Below are positions 44,530 through 54,219 of a stretch of DNA of 64,000 nucleotides, piece by piece; position 1 is the stretch's first letter, and every line of letters begins with the position of its first letter. The notes beneath the pieces were generated by a model. The model was not told the origin of the DNA. It did no database searches and saw only the letters and a program-made list of their open reading frames with translations. Source of the stretch: Spirosoma lacussanchae. Lineage in GTDB: Bacteria; Bacteroidota; Bacteroidia; Cytophagales; Spirosomataceae. The position numbers were made by a program, and so were the translations under genes. The DNA lies in NCBI RefSeq assembly GCF_005870035.1, contig NZ_SWJG01000003.1, forward strand, positions 186,001-250,000, read 5' to 3'.

Positions 44530-47490
44530 TTATTTCAGCGCGTCGAAGAGAATTTCGGCGGGGTGTTGGGCGGTTCGGCCGGTGCCGTCGTGGATCTGGT
44601 GGCGGCAGGAAGTGCCCGGCGCGGCAATGATGACCTCGTCGGGTTGCTGACGAACCGTCGGGAACAGCACCAGCTCCCCGATCTTCATCGATACCTCATA
44701 ATGCTCGGCTTCGTAGCCAAACGAACCCGCCATGCCGCAGCAGCCCGACGGAATCAGCTGTACTGTGTAATTTTTAGGCAGCGAGAGCGACTTCTTCCCC
44801 GGCACCAGCGACGATACGGCTTTCTGCTGACAGTGGCCGTGGAGCTTGATGAGCCGGGTTTCGTCGGTGAACTGCTCGGGGCGGATGCGTCCCGCGTCGG
44901 ACTCGCGTGCTATGAACTCCTCAAACGTCAGCGCGTGTTCGGCAATCCGTTTCGCATCGGCCACCAGCGATTCATCGACCAGGTCGGGGTATTCGTCGCG
45001 GAAGGTCAGGATGGCCGATGGTTCCAGCCCGACCAGGGGGGTTTCGGCGGTGATGAGCTGGCTCAGGGCGCGGATATTACGCTCGGCCAGGGTTTTGGCG
45101 TATTTCAGCATCCCCTTCGACAGAGCCGCCCGGCCGCTTTCGCCATGTTCGGGAATGAGCACCTCGTAGCCCAGCCGTCGGAACAGTTCGATGGCTTTCT
45201 TGCCAACCTCTACATCGTTATAGTTCGTAAACTCGTCGCAGAAGAGATAAAACCGCGGAGCCGCCCCCTGGGGCTTGGCAACGGCCTGGCGCTGGCTCCA
45301 GGCCCGCACGGTCGTTTTTCCCAGCAGCGGCATGGTCCGGTCGGGGTGGAAACCGACAATGCGGTTGGCAATACGCCGGAGAGCGGGTGTTCCCAGCACC
45401 CCGTTCCAGGCCCAGGGTACGTAGCTGGCCAGCCCCGCCAGCCGGGTGAAGTTGGCAATCAGCCGCGACCGGATCGGTACGCCGTTGGTGTCGTAGTAAT
45501 GCTGCAGAAACTCGGCCTTCAGCTTGGCTACGTCTACGTTTGACGGGCATTCGTTCTTACAGCCTTTGCACGACAGACAGAGGTCGTATACCTGCTTGAT
45601 TTCTTCGTGGTCGAAGCGGTTGTCTTTCGGCGAGTGGGTCAGCATCTCGCGCAGGATGTTGGCCCGCGCCCGCGTGGTGTCTTTTTCGTTGCGGGTGGCC
45701 ATGTAGCTGGGGCACATCGTTCCGCCCGACGATTGGGTTTTGCGGCAGTCGCCCGAGCCGTTGCACTGCTCGGCATGCTGCAGCACGTCCTGATTGTGAT
45801 AACGGAAATAGGTCTGGAAGCTGGGCGTCTGCTGCCCGGCTTCGTAGCGCAGAAACGTATCCATGGGGGGCGTTTCTACAATCTTGCCGGGGTTGAAGAT
45901 GCCGTCGGGGTCCCAGGTGTGCTTGATCTGCCGCATCAGCTCGTAGTTATGCGGCCCAACCATCTGCGGAATAAACTCCCCCCGCAGCCGCCCGTCGCCG
46001 TGTTCGCCGGAGAGGGAGCCGTTATATTTCTTGACGAGCGTGGCTATTTCTTCGGCAATGAGTCGGTACTGCCGATGGCCTTCGGCGGTTTTCAGGTTGA
46101 TGATTGGCCGCAGGTGCAGCTCCCCCGACCCGGCATGGGCGTAGTGAACCGACGTCATGTTGTGTTTCCGCAGAATCTCGTTGAACTCGCGGATGTAGTC
46201 GGGCAGGTCGCGCACGTCAACGGCCGTATCTTCAATGACCGCCACCGCCTTTTCGTCGCCGGGGAGGTTGCCCAGCAGGCCCAGACCGGCTTTGCGGAGC
46301 GTCCAGATTTTTTTGGTATCGTCGCCGAACAGGAGCGGGAAATGGTAACCTAGTCCGGCCGCCCGCATCTCGGCTTCCATCTGCGCGGCCAGCTGCTCGA
46401 TCTCGGCGCGGGTATCGCGCGAGAGGTCAACGACCAGAATGATGGGGAAATGGTTGGTTGGCGTTTTCTGCACGAAAAACGAGTTTTTCCGCTGCTCGGC
46501 GTTCTCGTCGGCCCGTTCCAGAATAATATCGTCGATGAGCTCAACGGCGTAGGGGCCGTAGTTCAGGGCCACCAGCGTAGCGCGCAGCGACTCATCGATG
46601 GAGTGGCAATGAACGCAGACCAGCCCGGTTTCTTTGGGTGGCAGCGGCACCAGGTTCAGCTTGATTTCGGTCAGGAAACAGAGCGTACCTTCGGAGCCGG
46701 CAATGAACTTGGCCAGGTTAAACGGCGGGCCGGTTGGTGTAAACGGTTCCATCTCCAGCACCTCGTCGAGGGCGTAGCCGGTGTTGCGCCGTTCGATGGT
46801 ACGTTTGGGGAAGTTGCGCCGGATTTCGTCCTGGTTGGCCGGGTCGGAGAGGATAGCGCTGGTTTTGAGCAGGATGGTATCGGCCAGGGTAGCAGACCCG
46901 TTTTTGCGGCTGGCTGCGCTGACCTGTTTGGTGAAGTCCCAGCCGCTCATGGGGCCAAACTCCGCTTCGGAGCCGTCGGCCAGCAGCGCCTTCACCGACA
47001 GGGTATGGTTGCGCGTATCGCGATAGACGACCGAGTTGGAGCCGCAGGAGTTGTTGCCAACCATACCGCCAATCATGGCCCGGTTGGCCGTTGAGGTTTC
47101 GGGACCGAAATACAGGCCGTAGGGCTTCAGAAACCGGTTCAGCTCATCGCGCACGACGCCGGGCTGCACGCGTACCCAGCGCTCTTCGGCGTTCACTTCC
47201 AGAATCTGCGTAAAATGCTTCGATACGTCGACCACGATACCGGCGCCAACGACCTGCCCCGCCAGCGACGTACCCGCCGTACGCGGAATGAGCGAGAGCT
47301 TGTGCTCACGCGCGAAGGCGATGAGCGTTTTGAGGTCGTCGATGGTCTTGGGAACTGCCACGGCCGTCGGCATCTCGCGGTAGGCCGATGCGTCGGTGGC
47401 ATAGAGCGTTCGATGGGTGGTATCCGTAAAGAAATCGCCCGTCAGGCGGGTCTTCAACTCATCGAACGGCTGGTCAATTGTTGTGGGCAT
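44530..47490 (-). CDS. FAD-linked and Fe-S 2-hydroxyacid dehydrogenase (YdiJ/Dld-II type)
   Basis: A 986-residue two-part oxidoreductase. The N-terminal half is a VAO-type FAD domain (IPRTAGTSLAGQVVGAGIV) and FAD-oxidase C-terminal domain (GEHGDGRLRGEFIP). The second half has a cysteine-rich Fe-S module (CNGSGDC, then CLSCKGCKNECPSNVD near residue 637) and a CCG domain (GCCGMAGSFG near 913). This fusion is that of Escherichia coli YdiJ and large D-lactate/D-2-hydroxyglutarate dehydrogenases, which oxidise a D-2-hydroxyacid and pass electrons to quinone or cytochrome. It is cytoplasmic or membrane-associated. ATG at 47490 is chosen; 18 extra codons upstream lack support. Convergent with the metal-efflux operon; no pathway partner adjacent. 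Exact substrate unresolved. Confidence 0.93.
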   Translation of the reverse strand: MPTTIDQPFDELKTRLTGDFFTDTTHRTLYATDASAYREMPTAVAVPKTIDDLKTLIAFAREHKLSLIPRTAGTSLAGQVVGAGIVVDVSKHFTQILEVNAEERWVRVQPGVVRDELNRFLKPYGLYFGPETSTANRAMIGGMVGNNSCGSNSVVYRDTRNHTLSVKALLADGSEAEFGPMSGWDFTKQVSAASRKNGSATLADTILLKTSAILSDPANQDEIRRNFPKRTIERRNTGYALDEVLEMEPFTPTGPPFNLAKFIAGSEGTLCFLTEIKLNLVPLPPKETGLVCVHCHSIDESLRATLVALNYGPYAVELIDDIILERADENAEQRKNSFFVQKTPTNHFPIILVVDLSRDTRAEIEQLAAQMEAEMRAAGLGYHFPLLFGDDTKKIWTLRKAGLGLLGNLPGDEKAVAVIEDTAVDVRDLPDYIREFNEILRKHNMTSVHYAHAGSGELHLRPIINLKTAEGHRQYRLIAEEIATLVKKYNGSLSGEHGDGRLRGEFIPQMVGPHNYELMRQIKHTWDPDGIFNPGKIVETPPMDTFLRYEAGQQTPSFQTYFRYHNQDVLQHAEQCNGSGDCRKTQSSGGTMCPSYMATRNEKDTTRARANILREMLTHSPKDNRFDHEEIKQVYDLCLSCKGCKNECPSNVDVAKLKAEFLQHYYDTNGVPIRSRLIANFTRLAGLASYVPWAWNGVLGTPALRRIANRIVGFHPDRTMPLLGKTTVRAWSQRQAVAKPQGAAPRFYLFCDEFTNYNDVEVGKKAIELFRRLGYEVLIPEHGESGRAALSKGMLKYAKTLAERNIRALSQLITAETPLVGLEPSAILTFRDEYPDLVDESLVADAKRIAEHALTFEEFIARESDAGRIRPEQFTDETRLIKLHGHCQQKAVSSLVPGKKSLSLPKNYTVQLIPSGCCGMAGSFGYEAEHYEVSMKIGELVLFPTVRQQPDEVIIAAPGTSCRHQIHDGTGRTAQHPAEILFDALK

Positions 47491-47706
47491 CGCAGGCAAA
47501 TAGAAGCGGGAATCGGACGGTAAAGATAAGGAAAAGAACCGCAACAGATCGGCTGGTGAAGCAGATTCGGCATAGGCTTACGGTCTGGCTGCGCGTTGTT
47601 TGGGCGTTGACAACCTATTCGCCCGATAGTGTTAACCGGTGCCTGGTTGCGCGGTATACCCGGAAACCTTATATTTTGTCGATTATCGTTCTAATGTACT
47701 GGTACA

Positions 47707-48480
47707 ATGCTTACTACCCCCCTCGCTATGAGTCTCCATCCTGCTCATTTATCTAATGATCTCCGTGCTCTTGACTTGAAACGCATCGGTATGTTCTGGC
47801 TCCTGGCCTGTTTGATATCCTGGGGAGGTAGTTACCTGGCCGGGGTGCTGATGCCCGCCGGGAGCTGGGCCGCCCGTATGATTGATACCAGTATTCCGGT
47901 GTCGCTGGGACCGTTGCTGGCCGGTTTGCTCGTATTTCGGCGGGTCAGACAAGTATCCTGGGCGGGGGCACAGCCGCTGCGGGCGTGGCTGATGACAGCC
48001 CTCTTGCCACTGGGCTGGCTGATAGCGGCCAGTATGGGCCATGCTGCCACGGCCGACTCTTTAACCCGACACCTGCTGTTCACCCTGTCGGTACTGGTGT
48101 ACTGCGCCGGCGAAGAATGGGGGTGGCGTGGGTTCCTGTACGAAGCGCTGCTGCCGCTGCCCGTCATAACGAGGGCTTTAGTGGGCGGGCTGCTCTGGTT
48201 CGGCTGGCATTTTGTGTTCTATAAAGACTTGCTGGACCTGAACTTCGCACTTACGTTTCTGGGCATGATCCTGATTGGCGCCTATGGTTTGAACGCGGCC
48301 GTAGCCCGAACCCGCTCCATAGCGGTGGCTGTCTGCCTGCACGCCCTCACCAAAACGAGCCTGCCTACCCCTTATTCGTGGGTTGTTATTGGGGCAATTA
48401 TTGTTCTGTTGATTACCTGGCCAGCAAACCAGACCGCTACCATGGTGCGTACCGAGGCTACTCTGCCTGAACATCACTGA
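47707..48480 (+). CDS. CPBP-family intramembrane metalloprotease
   Basis: A 257-residue membrane protein with about eight helices. It has the CPBP (CAAX protease and bacteriocin-processing, Abi) signatures: EEWGWR at residues 136-141 and WFGWH ending at His 168, with a third polar helix later (the alanine-rich GAYGLNAAVAR segment). Relatives of eukaryotic Rce1 cleave membrane peptides; bacterial members act in bacteriocin immunity, peptide maturation or are uncharacterised. Start ATG 47707 gives a short N-terminal tail; ATG 47728 is an alternative. It is the only plus-strand gene between two large minus-strand ones and ends 22 bases before the convergent CRTAC1-like gene. No bacteriocin genes seen. 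Confidence 0.88.
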   Translation: MLTTPLAMSLHPAHLSNDLRALDLKRIGMFWLLACLISWGGSYLAGVLMPAGSWAARMIDTSIPVSLGPLLAGLLVFRRVRQVSWAGAQPLRAWLMTALLPLGWLIAASMGHAATADSLTRHLLFTLSVLVYCAGEEWGWRGFLYEALLPLPVITRALVGGLLWFGWHFVFYKDLLDLNFALTFLGMILIGAYGLNAAVARTRSIAVAVCLHALTKTSLPTPYSWVVIGAIIVLLITWPANQTATMVRTEATLPEHH

Positions 48481-48502
48481 CCCAGCCCGGCCCCTAAACG
48501 GA

Positions 48503-51500
48503 CTACCGCCCGACCGATGGCCGGGCTGGGACCGGTTGCAGCAGCAGCAGCGAGTCGTTATTACGGGCAATAGCCAGGGCTGGTCTGTTCCCGACTCGCA
48601 GTGGCAGTATGTGTCTGACCTGCCCGGTGAGGGGTGGGCCGTTTAGTCGGGTTGGCTCAAACCGGCACTTTCCTTTGTTGATTAGCACGAGGCCATAATC
48701 GGCATCGTAGCGCCCCATCTGAATGTTGCAGCCGTAAAAATTGCCGCCCATGAGCACATCGGGTAAGGCATCGCCATTGGCATCGATGATGGCCGCTGCC
48801 TGGTAGGGTGCCAGTTGGGCCAGCATCGGCAGCGGCTGAGCCGAGAACCGTCCGTTGCCATCGTTGACCAGCATCAGATTCTGGAAGGTGTTGGCCTCGA
48901 GCTGGCGGGCGTCGGCCAGGTTATCGGCGCCGATCAGGTCGGCGATGCTGGCTCGGGCAAAGTCGCGGGCGTAGATGAACTTCTTCTTGATGAACGGAAA
49001 CTGCTTCTCGGTTTCGGCTTTGTTGGCAAACAGCACCTCTTCGTTGCCCAGGTAGTAGGTCAGTAGCTGATCCGTTTTCTGGTTATGGTCAAAGTCACCC
49101 ACGTAGAGCCGGACGGGCTGCTCAATGCTGGCACGCAGGCGGCTGTTGAGCCCCAGGTTGCCCACCAGTATGTCGAGGTCGCCGTCGTTGTCGAAATCGT
49201 GGGGCAGGCTGAAGTTCCACCAGCCTTTCCGCTCGGTCAGCATCCGTTTGGTAAAGCGACTCTGCTGGTTTTCGAGCAGGCAGATGCCATCCCATTCCAG
49301 CGTCAGCAGCAGGTCGGGGTCGCGATCGGCGTCGAAATCGACCCATTCGGCCTGTTTCACCAGCCCGATCGTGGCGGCTTCCGGAGCCTGCCGGGCGGTC
49401 ATGTCGGTGAAGCGGCCGGTGCCATCGTTCCGAAGCAGATAGGAGCGGGGGGGCATGCCGTACTCGAACGGAATGGTTCGGCCGCCAATGAACAGCTCCG
49501 GCCTGCCGTCGCCGGTGAGGTCGGTAGCCCGTACGCAGGCTGCCGTGAGATAGACACCCGGAAACGCGTCGGCTTTGCGGCTGAACTGCCCGCGTCCGTC
49601 GTTCAGATACAGGCGGGGCTGGGTATACTCGGAAGTACCCCGGTACTCGTTGCCTCCGCTGGCCACTACCAGATCGGGGTCCGCGTCACCGTCGACGTCG
49701 GCGAAAACGGCGTCTACATCTTCGTAGACGCTGTCGCGTTCAAGGGCCGGCTGGCGGGTTCGGGTAAACGTACCGTTGGGTTGCTGCACGAACAGAGCGC
49801 TTTTGCCATCGCGCGCCGACCCAGCAAATAAGTCCTCGAGCCCGTCGTGGTTCACGTCGGCCACCGCCAGCGGGGGACCTTCGGCCGACATCATATGCGG
49901 AATCAGGGCTTCGCGGTCGAACTCGTTGAAGTTGTTTTCCTGATGCTGATAAATCAGGTTGGCCGGGCGGGTAATATCCGTAAAGGCCGTTGTCCGGGGC
50001 TGGCGGGGCCGGTGAGCCGCGTAGTCGAAGCGGGGCAGGCCGGGCTGGTAGCGGAGCGAGATAACCCGCTGGCTGCTGTCGGGACTAACGCGCTGGTAGC
50101 GGTTGTCGGGCCAGACAATCAGTACCGAATCGACGGTAGCCAGGCGACCCAGCCCGACCGTGAGCGGCACCTCCATACTCGACTGGAAGCCCCGCACCGG
50201 AAATTTCTCGTAGCTGAGCACCTCGCCCTGTCTGTATACCAGACACTTGGCGCCAATGGCGTTGCGGTTGGGAGCCGCGCCCGTCAGCCGGATGGTCAGC
50301 GACTGATTGCCGGGGGCGTAGGTGCTGGACAGGTTTTCGTAGACGAAGGGGTGGTCGTTGATGTTGTTGGTAACCACGTCGAGGTCGCCGTCGTTGTCGA
50401 GGTCGGCGTAGATGGCTCCGTTCGAGTAAGCAGGTTTATCATTGTCGATGGTGGCGGCCAGGTCCTGAAAACGCAGGTCGGGCTGGTTGCGGAAAAACTT
50501 GTTGGGCAGCTTGATCTCGGGCAGTTTGTCGGTCAGCGACTGATCATTTTCGGTAAACTCTTTCCGGTCCATGCGCGCCTGTATGGTCTCGTTCGATACA
50601 AACGCGATGTAGTCAATGTCGTTCATGCGCTTCGGAATCCCGTTCGAGATGAACAGGTCTTTGCGTCCGTCATTGTCGAAATCCATGAACAGGGGCGACC
50701 ATGACCAGTCGGTAGCGTGAACGCCGGCATACATGCCAATCTCCGAAAAGGTATTGTTTCTGTTATTGAGCTGGAGGTTGTTGCGTGCAAACTGGTAGTT
50801 GTAGCCCTGTCTGATTTTGTATTTGAAGATGTTGTAGGAGTCTTCGCCCTCCGACCGTTTTAGAATCTCGCGGTCGAACGGAAGCATATCGAGCGAGATG
50901 ATTTCCGGAAACGCATCGTTGTTGATGTCGGCAATGTCGATGCCCATCGAGAACTGACTGGTATGTCGGATCTGCTGGTCAAGCTCTTCCCGAAATCGTC
51001 TCGATCCGGTTTTGGGGTCGGGCTGGTTGATGTAGAGATAGTCGTTTTCGTGGAAGTCGTTCCCGATGTACAGATCCGGATAGCCATCGAAGTTTACATC
51101 GCCCGTGCCCACGCCCAGCCCGTAGCCCAGCACGTCGCTGATAATACCAGCCGCCTGCGTTACTTCTACGAAGCGGGGCAGGCCACCCGCTCCCTGCTCA
51201 ACGCTCATGTTGCGAAAGAGCCGGTCGCCGGCGGTTGGGTGGGTTTTTCCCTGGAACGCGCTCCGGAAGCCGAAGGTGCCGTTCTGGTGCAGCGAGTGGT
51301 TAAGCTGAAACATGTCCAGATCGCCGTCGCCATCGTAGTCGATGAAGGCCGCCTGGGTGCCAAGTCCCGCCAGATCGAGTCCGTACTCGCTGGCGCGTTC
51401 GTCGTATACGGGTACGCCCGCTTTGGTAATTTCGCGGCAGACAAAGAGCCGGTTGTGCCCTTTGAAGTCGCCATAGCCGCTGACCTGGCTGATGTACAGA

Positions 51501-51892
51501 TCGAGCAGCCCGTCCTGGTTGATGTCAACGACCGACACGCCATTGGCCCAGCCTTTGCCCGCATTGATACCGGTCTGGTCGGTAACGTCGGTAAACTGGA
51601 GCTGGCCTTTGTTGAGGTAGAGTCGATTGGGGCCGCTATTGGCCGTAAAACACAGATCGACCAGCCCGTCGTTGTTGAAATCGCCCGCCCCTACGCCACT
51701 GCCGTTGTAGAAGTACATGTAGCTGAAAATATTCAGTTCGTTGGTTGGCACCAGCTCGTTCGTGAAGGAAATGCCGGTACGGGCCGCGTCGAGCAGCCGG
51801 AAGGTAGCTGGCTGACGGTCGGGTTTCTGGCAGGCGAAGAAAGTCAGCGCCACCGATGCCGCCGTGAGGAGGGAACGGACGCGGTTATTCAT
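48503..51892 (-). CDS. CRTAC1-like VCBS/FG-GAP lipoprotein with ASPIC/UnbV domain (copy 2)
   Basis: An 1129-residue surface or periplasmic lipoprotein. Signal ends TFFAC (lipid Cys). The chain is full of FG-GAP/VCBS beta-propeller blades with Ca2+-binding loops of the form DxNxDG: DFNNDGLVDL, DINQDGLLDLY, DYDGDGDLDMF, repeated to the end. An ASPIC/UnbV segment lies in the middle (GLGRLATVDSVLIVWPDNRYQ). Relatives include cartilage acidic protein CRTAC1 and many Bacteroidota and Planctomycetota proteins without known function. ATG 51892 overlaps the end of the dehydrogenase small subunit by eight bases, so it is translationally coupled to it. It is the last gene of the seven-gene operon and paralogous over its whole length to the gene at 54220. 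Confidence 0.9.
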   Translation of the reverse strand: MNNRVRSLLTAASVALTFFACQKPDRQPATFRLLDAARTGISFTNELVPTNELNIFSYMYFYNGSGVGAGDFNNDGLVDLCFTANSGPNRLYLNKGQLQFTDVTDQTGINAGKGWANGVSVVDINQDGLLDLYISQVSGYGDFKGHNRLFVCREITKAGVPVYDERASEYGLDLAGLGTQAAFIDYDGDGDLDMFQLNHSLHQNGTFGFRSAFQGKTHPTAGDRLFRNMSVEQGAGGLPRFVEVTQAAGIISDVLGYGLGVGTGDVNFDGYPDLYIGNDFHENDYLYINQPDPKTGSRRFREELDQQIRHTSQFSMGIDIADINNDAFPEIISLDMLPFDREILKRSEGEDSYNIFKYKIRQGYNYQFARNNLQLNNRNNTFSEIGMYAGVHATDWSWSPLFMDFDNDGRKDLFISNGIPKRMNDIDYIAFVSNETIQARMDRKEFTENDQSLTDKLPEIKLPNKFFRNQPDLRFQDLAATIDNDKPAYSNGAIYADLDNDGDLDVVTNNINDHPFVYENLSSTYAPGNQSLTIRLTGAAPNRNAIGAKCLVYRQGEVLSYEKFPVRGFQSSMEVPLTVGLGRLATVDSVLIVWPDNRYQRVSPDSSQRVISLRYQPGLPRFDYAAHRPRQPRTTAFTDITRPANLIYQHQENNFNEFDREALIPHMMSAEGPPLAVADVNHDGLEDLFAGSARDGKSALFVQQPNGTFTRTRQPALERDSVYEDVDAVFADVDGDADPDLVVASGGNEYRGTSEYTQPRLYLNDGRGQFSRKADAFPGVYLTAACVRATDLTGDGRPELFIGGRTIPFEYGMPPRSYLLRNDGTGRFTDMTARQAPEAATIGLVKQAEWVDFDADRDPDLLLTLEWDGICLLENQQSRFTKRMLTERKGWWNFSLPHDFDNDGDLDILVGNLGLNSRLRASIEQPVRLYVGDFDHNQKTDQLLTYYLGNEEVLFANKAETEKQFPFIKKKFIYARDFARASIADLIGADNLADARQLEANTFQNLMLVNDGNGRFSAQPLPMLAQLAPYQAAAIIDANGDALPDVLMGGNFYGCNIQMGRYDADYGLVLINKGKCRFEPTRLNGPPLTGQVRHILPLRVGNRPALAIARNNDSLLLLQPVPARPSVGR

Positions 51893-52481
51893 TCCAGGCA
51901 TTCATACCCGACGCGGGCAGGGGCATACAGGCAATGAAGTTGCCCGGTAGGGGATCGTAACTCAGCATTTTTTTGCCAACCTGCTCGCTGGTGAAGTAGC
52001 CAAGCAGGGTAAGCCCTTTCAGCTGGCGGTAAAAGGCCGTTGGTGGGCTGTCTTCGAGCGTAATGCCCCAGAGTGAGAGCGGGGTTTTGGCGGCCTCATG
52101 GTCCAGCTTGAGGAGCAGCGCTTCACGTTGGGCGGGGGTGGCCTCAACGAACGAGGTGCCGTGGGCTTCTTCGGCGGCTTCGTCCAGCGCGTTCAGGCCG
52201 TCGATGAACCGACCCTGCTCTTCTTCTGACAGCAGGTCGTTCAGCATTTTGTCGATAAACTGCGGTACCCCAATGTCTTTGGCACCCGGCGTGCCGGTAC
52301 GGGGCAGTATGGTTTCGGCAATTTCGGCAATGGTATTGGCCTGGGTGTCGGTCAGAAAAACCGGTTTCCAGCTTAGGGAAACGGGTGTTGAGCAGGCTGT
52401 AAACAGCTCGCTCAGCGCTCCAATCGAGACGGAGTAGCCCATGAACAGAGCCGATTGTTTGAGTAGGTCCCGGCGGGTCAT
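51885..52481 (-). CDS. Tat-exported small subunit of a GMC dehydrogenase (gluconate 2-dehydrogenase subunit 3 family)
   Basis: A 198-residue protein with a twin-arginine signal (MTRRDLLKQSALFMG) that also ends in a lipobox-like FTAC. The mature part is the PF13618-type helical domain (DTQANTIAEIAETILPRTGTPGAKDIGVPQF). In glucose, glucoside-3- and gluconate dehydrogenases this subunit is the Tat hitch-hiker that carries the folded FAD subunit across the membrane and stabilises it. The partner here is the upstream GMC gene, which has no signal of its own; the two overlap by four bases (ATGA). It overlaps the following CRTAC1-like gene by eight bases. No cytochrome gene is present. Confidence 0.9.
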   Translation of the reverse strand: MTRRDLLKQSALFMGYSVSIGALSELFTACSTPVSLSWKPVFLTDTQANTIAEIAETILPRTGTPGAKDIGVPQFIDKMLNDLLSEEEQGRFIDGLNALDEAAEEAHGTSFVEATPAQREALLLKLDHEAAKTPLSLWGITLEDSPPTAFYRQLKGLTLLGYFTSEQVGKKMLSYDPLPGNFIACMPLPASGMNAWNE

Positions 52482-54202
52482 AAGTCGTTGCGGTTTAGCG
52501 ATCGGGTGGCGAAATCAACCGCCCGGGCCGTCAGTGCCATGTACGTAATGGATGGATTTACGCAGGACGAAGAGGTCATACAGGCGCCATCGGTCACGAA
52601 CACGTTGCTGCAACCCCACACCTGGTTGTTACCGTTTAGGATCGACGTTTTGGGGTCGCGACCCATGCGGGCCGTCCCCATCTCGTGAACGCCTACTCCC
52701 ATACCGCCCGAATGATCGAAGGTTTTGATGTTGTTGAGACCGGCGGCTTCGAGCATTTCGGCGGCATCGGCCATCATCTGTTTGCGCATAGCCCGTTCGT
52801 TGGTGCCAAAGTCGGCATCGAACACCAGCGTCGGCAGGCCCCACTGGTCTTTTTTGTCCGGGCTCAGCGTCACTTTGTTGTTGTGGTCGGGCAGTACCTC
52901 GCCGAATCCCATCAGGCCCATACCCCAGCCACCGGGTTTGAAGAGGCTGTCTTTGAAAGAGGCTCCTACGCCCGGCTGGTTTACACCCGCGCCCCAGTTG
53001 TCGCGCCCGGCGCCGGCCCCCTGGTAGTCGTAGCCGCGCAGGAAATTAGGGTTTCTGGTTTTTGCATCGAGGTTGACATAGCGCGGAATGAACAACCCGC
53101 CGGGCCGCCGTCCTTTATAATATTGATCCTCAAAACCGTCGTAGCTGCCTACAGCACCTACATGATAATGGTGGTCCATGATATTGTGCCCCAGTTCGCC
53201 ACTGTCGTTGCCAAGTCCATTGGGGAAACGCCGAGATTTGGAATTGAGCAGGATCTGGGTGGTTGCCATCGATGACGCGCAACAGAAGATCAGTTTTGCG
53301 TAAAACTCGGTCATCTCTTTCGTTTCGCGATCGACTACCCGTACGCCGGTTGCTTTGCCTGCCTTTTCATCGAAAATGATGGAATGCACTACTGAGTTGG
53401 GTCTGATGGCGAAGTGGCCGGTTCGGTTGGCGGCTGGCAGGGTGGCCGCGTTGCTGCTGAAGTAAGCCCCGTAGGGGCAGCCCCGCGCGCAGCGGTTGCG
53501 ATTCTGGCATTTGGCCCGGCCCAACTCCTGATGCCAGGGCTGGGGGTCGGTCAGGTGCGCCACCCGCCCGATGGTTACGGGGCGGTTGCTGTATTTCTTC
53601 ATGACCTCCTGTTTGAAGTGATTCTCCATACAGTTCAGCTCCATCGGTGGTAGGAAATAGCCATCGGGGAGGTGGTCGAGGCCCAGCTTCTCGCCACTGA
53701 TGCCGACAAATTTCTCGACATACGTGTACCAGGGCTCAAGGTCTTTGTAGCGGATAGGCCAGTCGATGGCAATACCTTCGCGGGCGTTGGCCGTAAAGTC
53801 GAGGTCGCTCCATCGGTAGCAGTGTTTGCCCCAGGTCAGCGATCGACCGCCGGTCTGGTTGCCCCGTATCCAGTCGAAGGGCCTCACTTCTTCGTAGGGG
53901 TCGTCTATATCTTTCGTGAAGAAATGTTTGGTGCTTTCGCCCACGAACCCACTGCGGATCTGCACGTAATAATCTGTTTGGTCCTGATGACTCAGGTTGC
54001 CCCGGTGCGCAAAGTCCCAGTGATCGTGGTTCATGGTCGGGTAGTCGTCGATGTGGTTGACGAGCCTACCTTTCTCCAGCACCAGCGTATTAAGGCCTTT
54101 TTCGCAGAGTTCTTTGGCGGCCCAGCCTCCGCTAATGCCGGACCCGATCACGATGGCATCGTACCGGTGGGTTTTGTTAACAGTGGTGTTCAGGTTAGCC
54201 AT
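52478..54202 (-). CDS. GMC-family FAD dehydrogenase (sugar/glycoside dehydrogenase type)
   Basis: A 574-residue flavoprotein. The N-terminal dinucleotide fold is IVIGSGISGGWAAKEL (residues 18-32). The catalytic pair expected in GMC enzymes is His 506 (GVGVHEMGTARMG) and Asn 549 (CVNPSITYM). Cys 232, 238 and 242 form C-x5-C-x3-C followed by P-x-G-A, the motif that binds a 3Fe-4S cluster in bacterial cytochrome-coupled FAD glucose dehydrogenases. It has no signal peptide, and export is presumably by the Tat small subunit encoded next with a four-base overlap. It should oxidise a sugar hydroxyl (C1 or C3) in the periplasm; the exact substrate is unknown. The usual cytochrome c subunit is missing from the operon. 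Confidence 0.92.
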   Translation of the reverse strand: MANLNTTVNKTHRYDAIVIGSGISGGWAAKELCEKGLNTLVLEKGRLVNHIDDYPTMNHDHWDFAHRGNLSHQDQTDYYVQIRSGFVGESTKHFFTKDIDDPYEEVRPFDWIRGNQTGGRSLTWGKHCYRWSDLDFTANAREGIAIDWPIRYKDLEPWYTYVEKFVGISGEKLGLDHLPDGYFLPPMELNCMENHFKQEVMKKYSNRPVTIGRVAHLTDPQPWHQELGRAKCQNRNRCARGCPYGAYFSSNAATLPAANRTGHFAIRPNSVVHSIIFDEKAGKATGVRVVDRETKEMTEFYAKLIFCCASSMATTQILLNSKSRRFPNGLGNDSGELGHNIMDHHYHVGAVGSYDGFEDQYYKGRRPGGLFIPRYVNLDAKTRNPNFLRGYDYQGAGAGRDNWGAGVNQPGVGASFKDSLFKPGGWGMGLMGFGEVLPDHNNKVTLSPDKKDQWGLPTLVFDADFGTNERAMRKQMMADAAEMLEAAGLNNIKTFDHSGGMGVGVHEMGTARMGRDPKTSILNGNNQVWGCSNVFVTDGACMTSSSCVNPSITYMALTARAVDFATRSLNRNDL

Positions 54203-54219
54203 GATGGTTTACGGCAGCG

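Noticed and set aside
47707-48480. CPBP protease as bacteriocin immunity or phage-defence gene
   Set aside because: Nothing next to it encodes a peptide precursor, transporter or defence partner; the general family call is kept.
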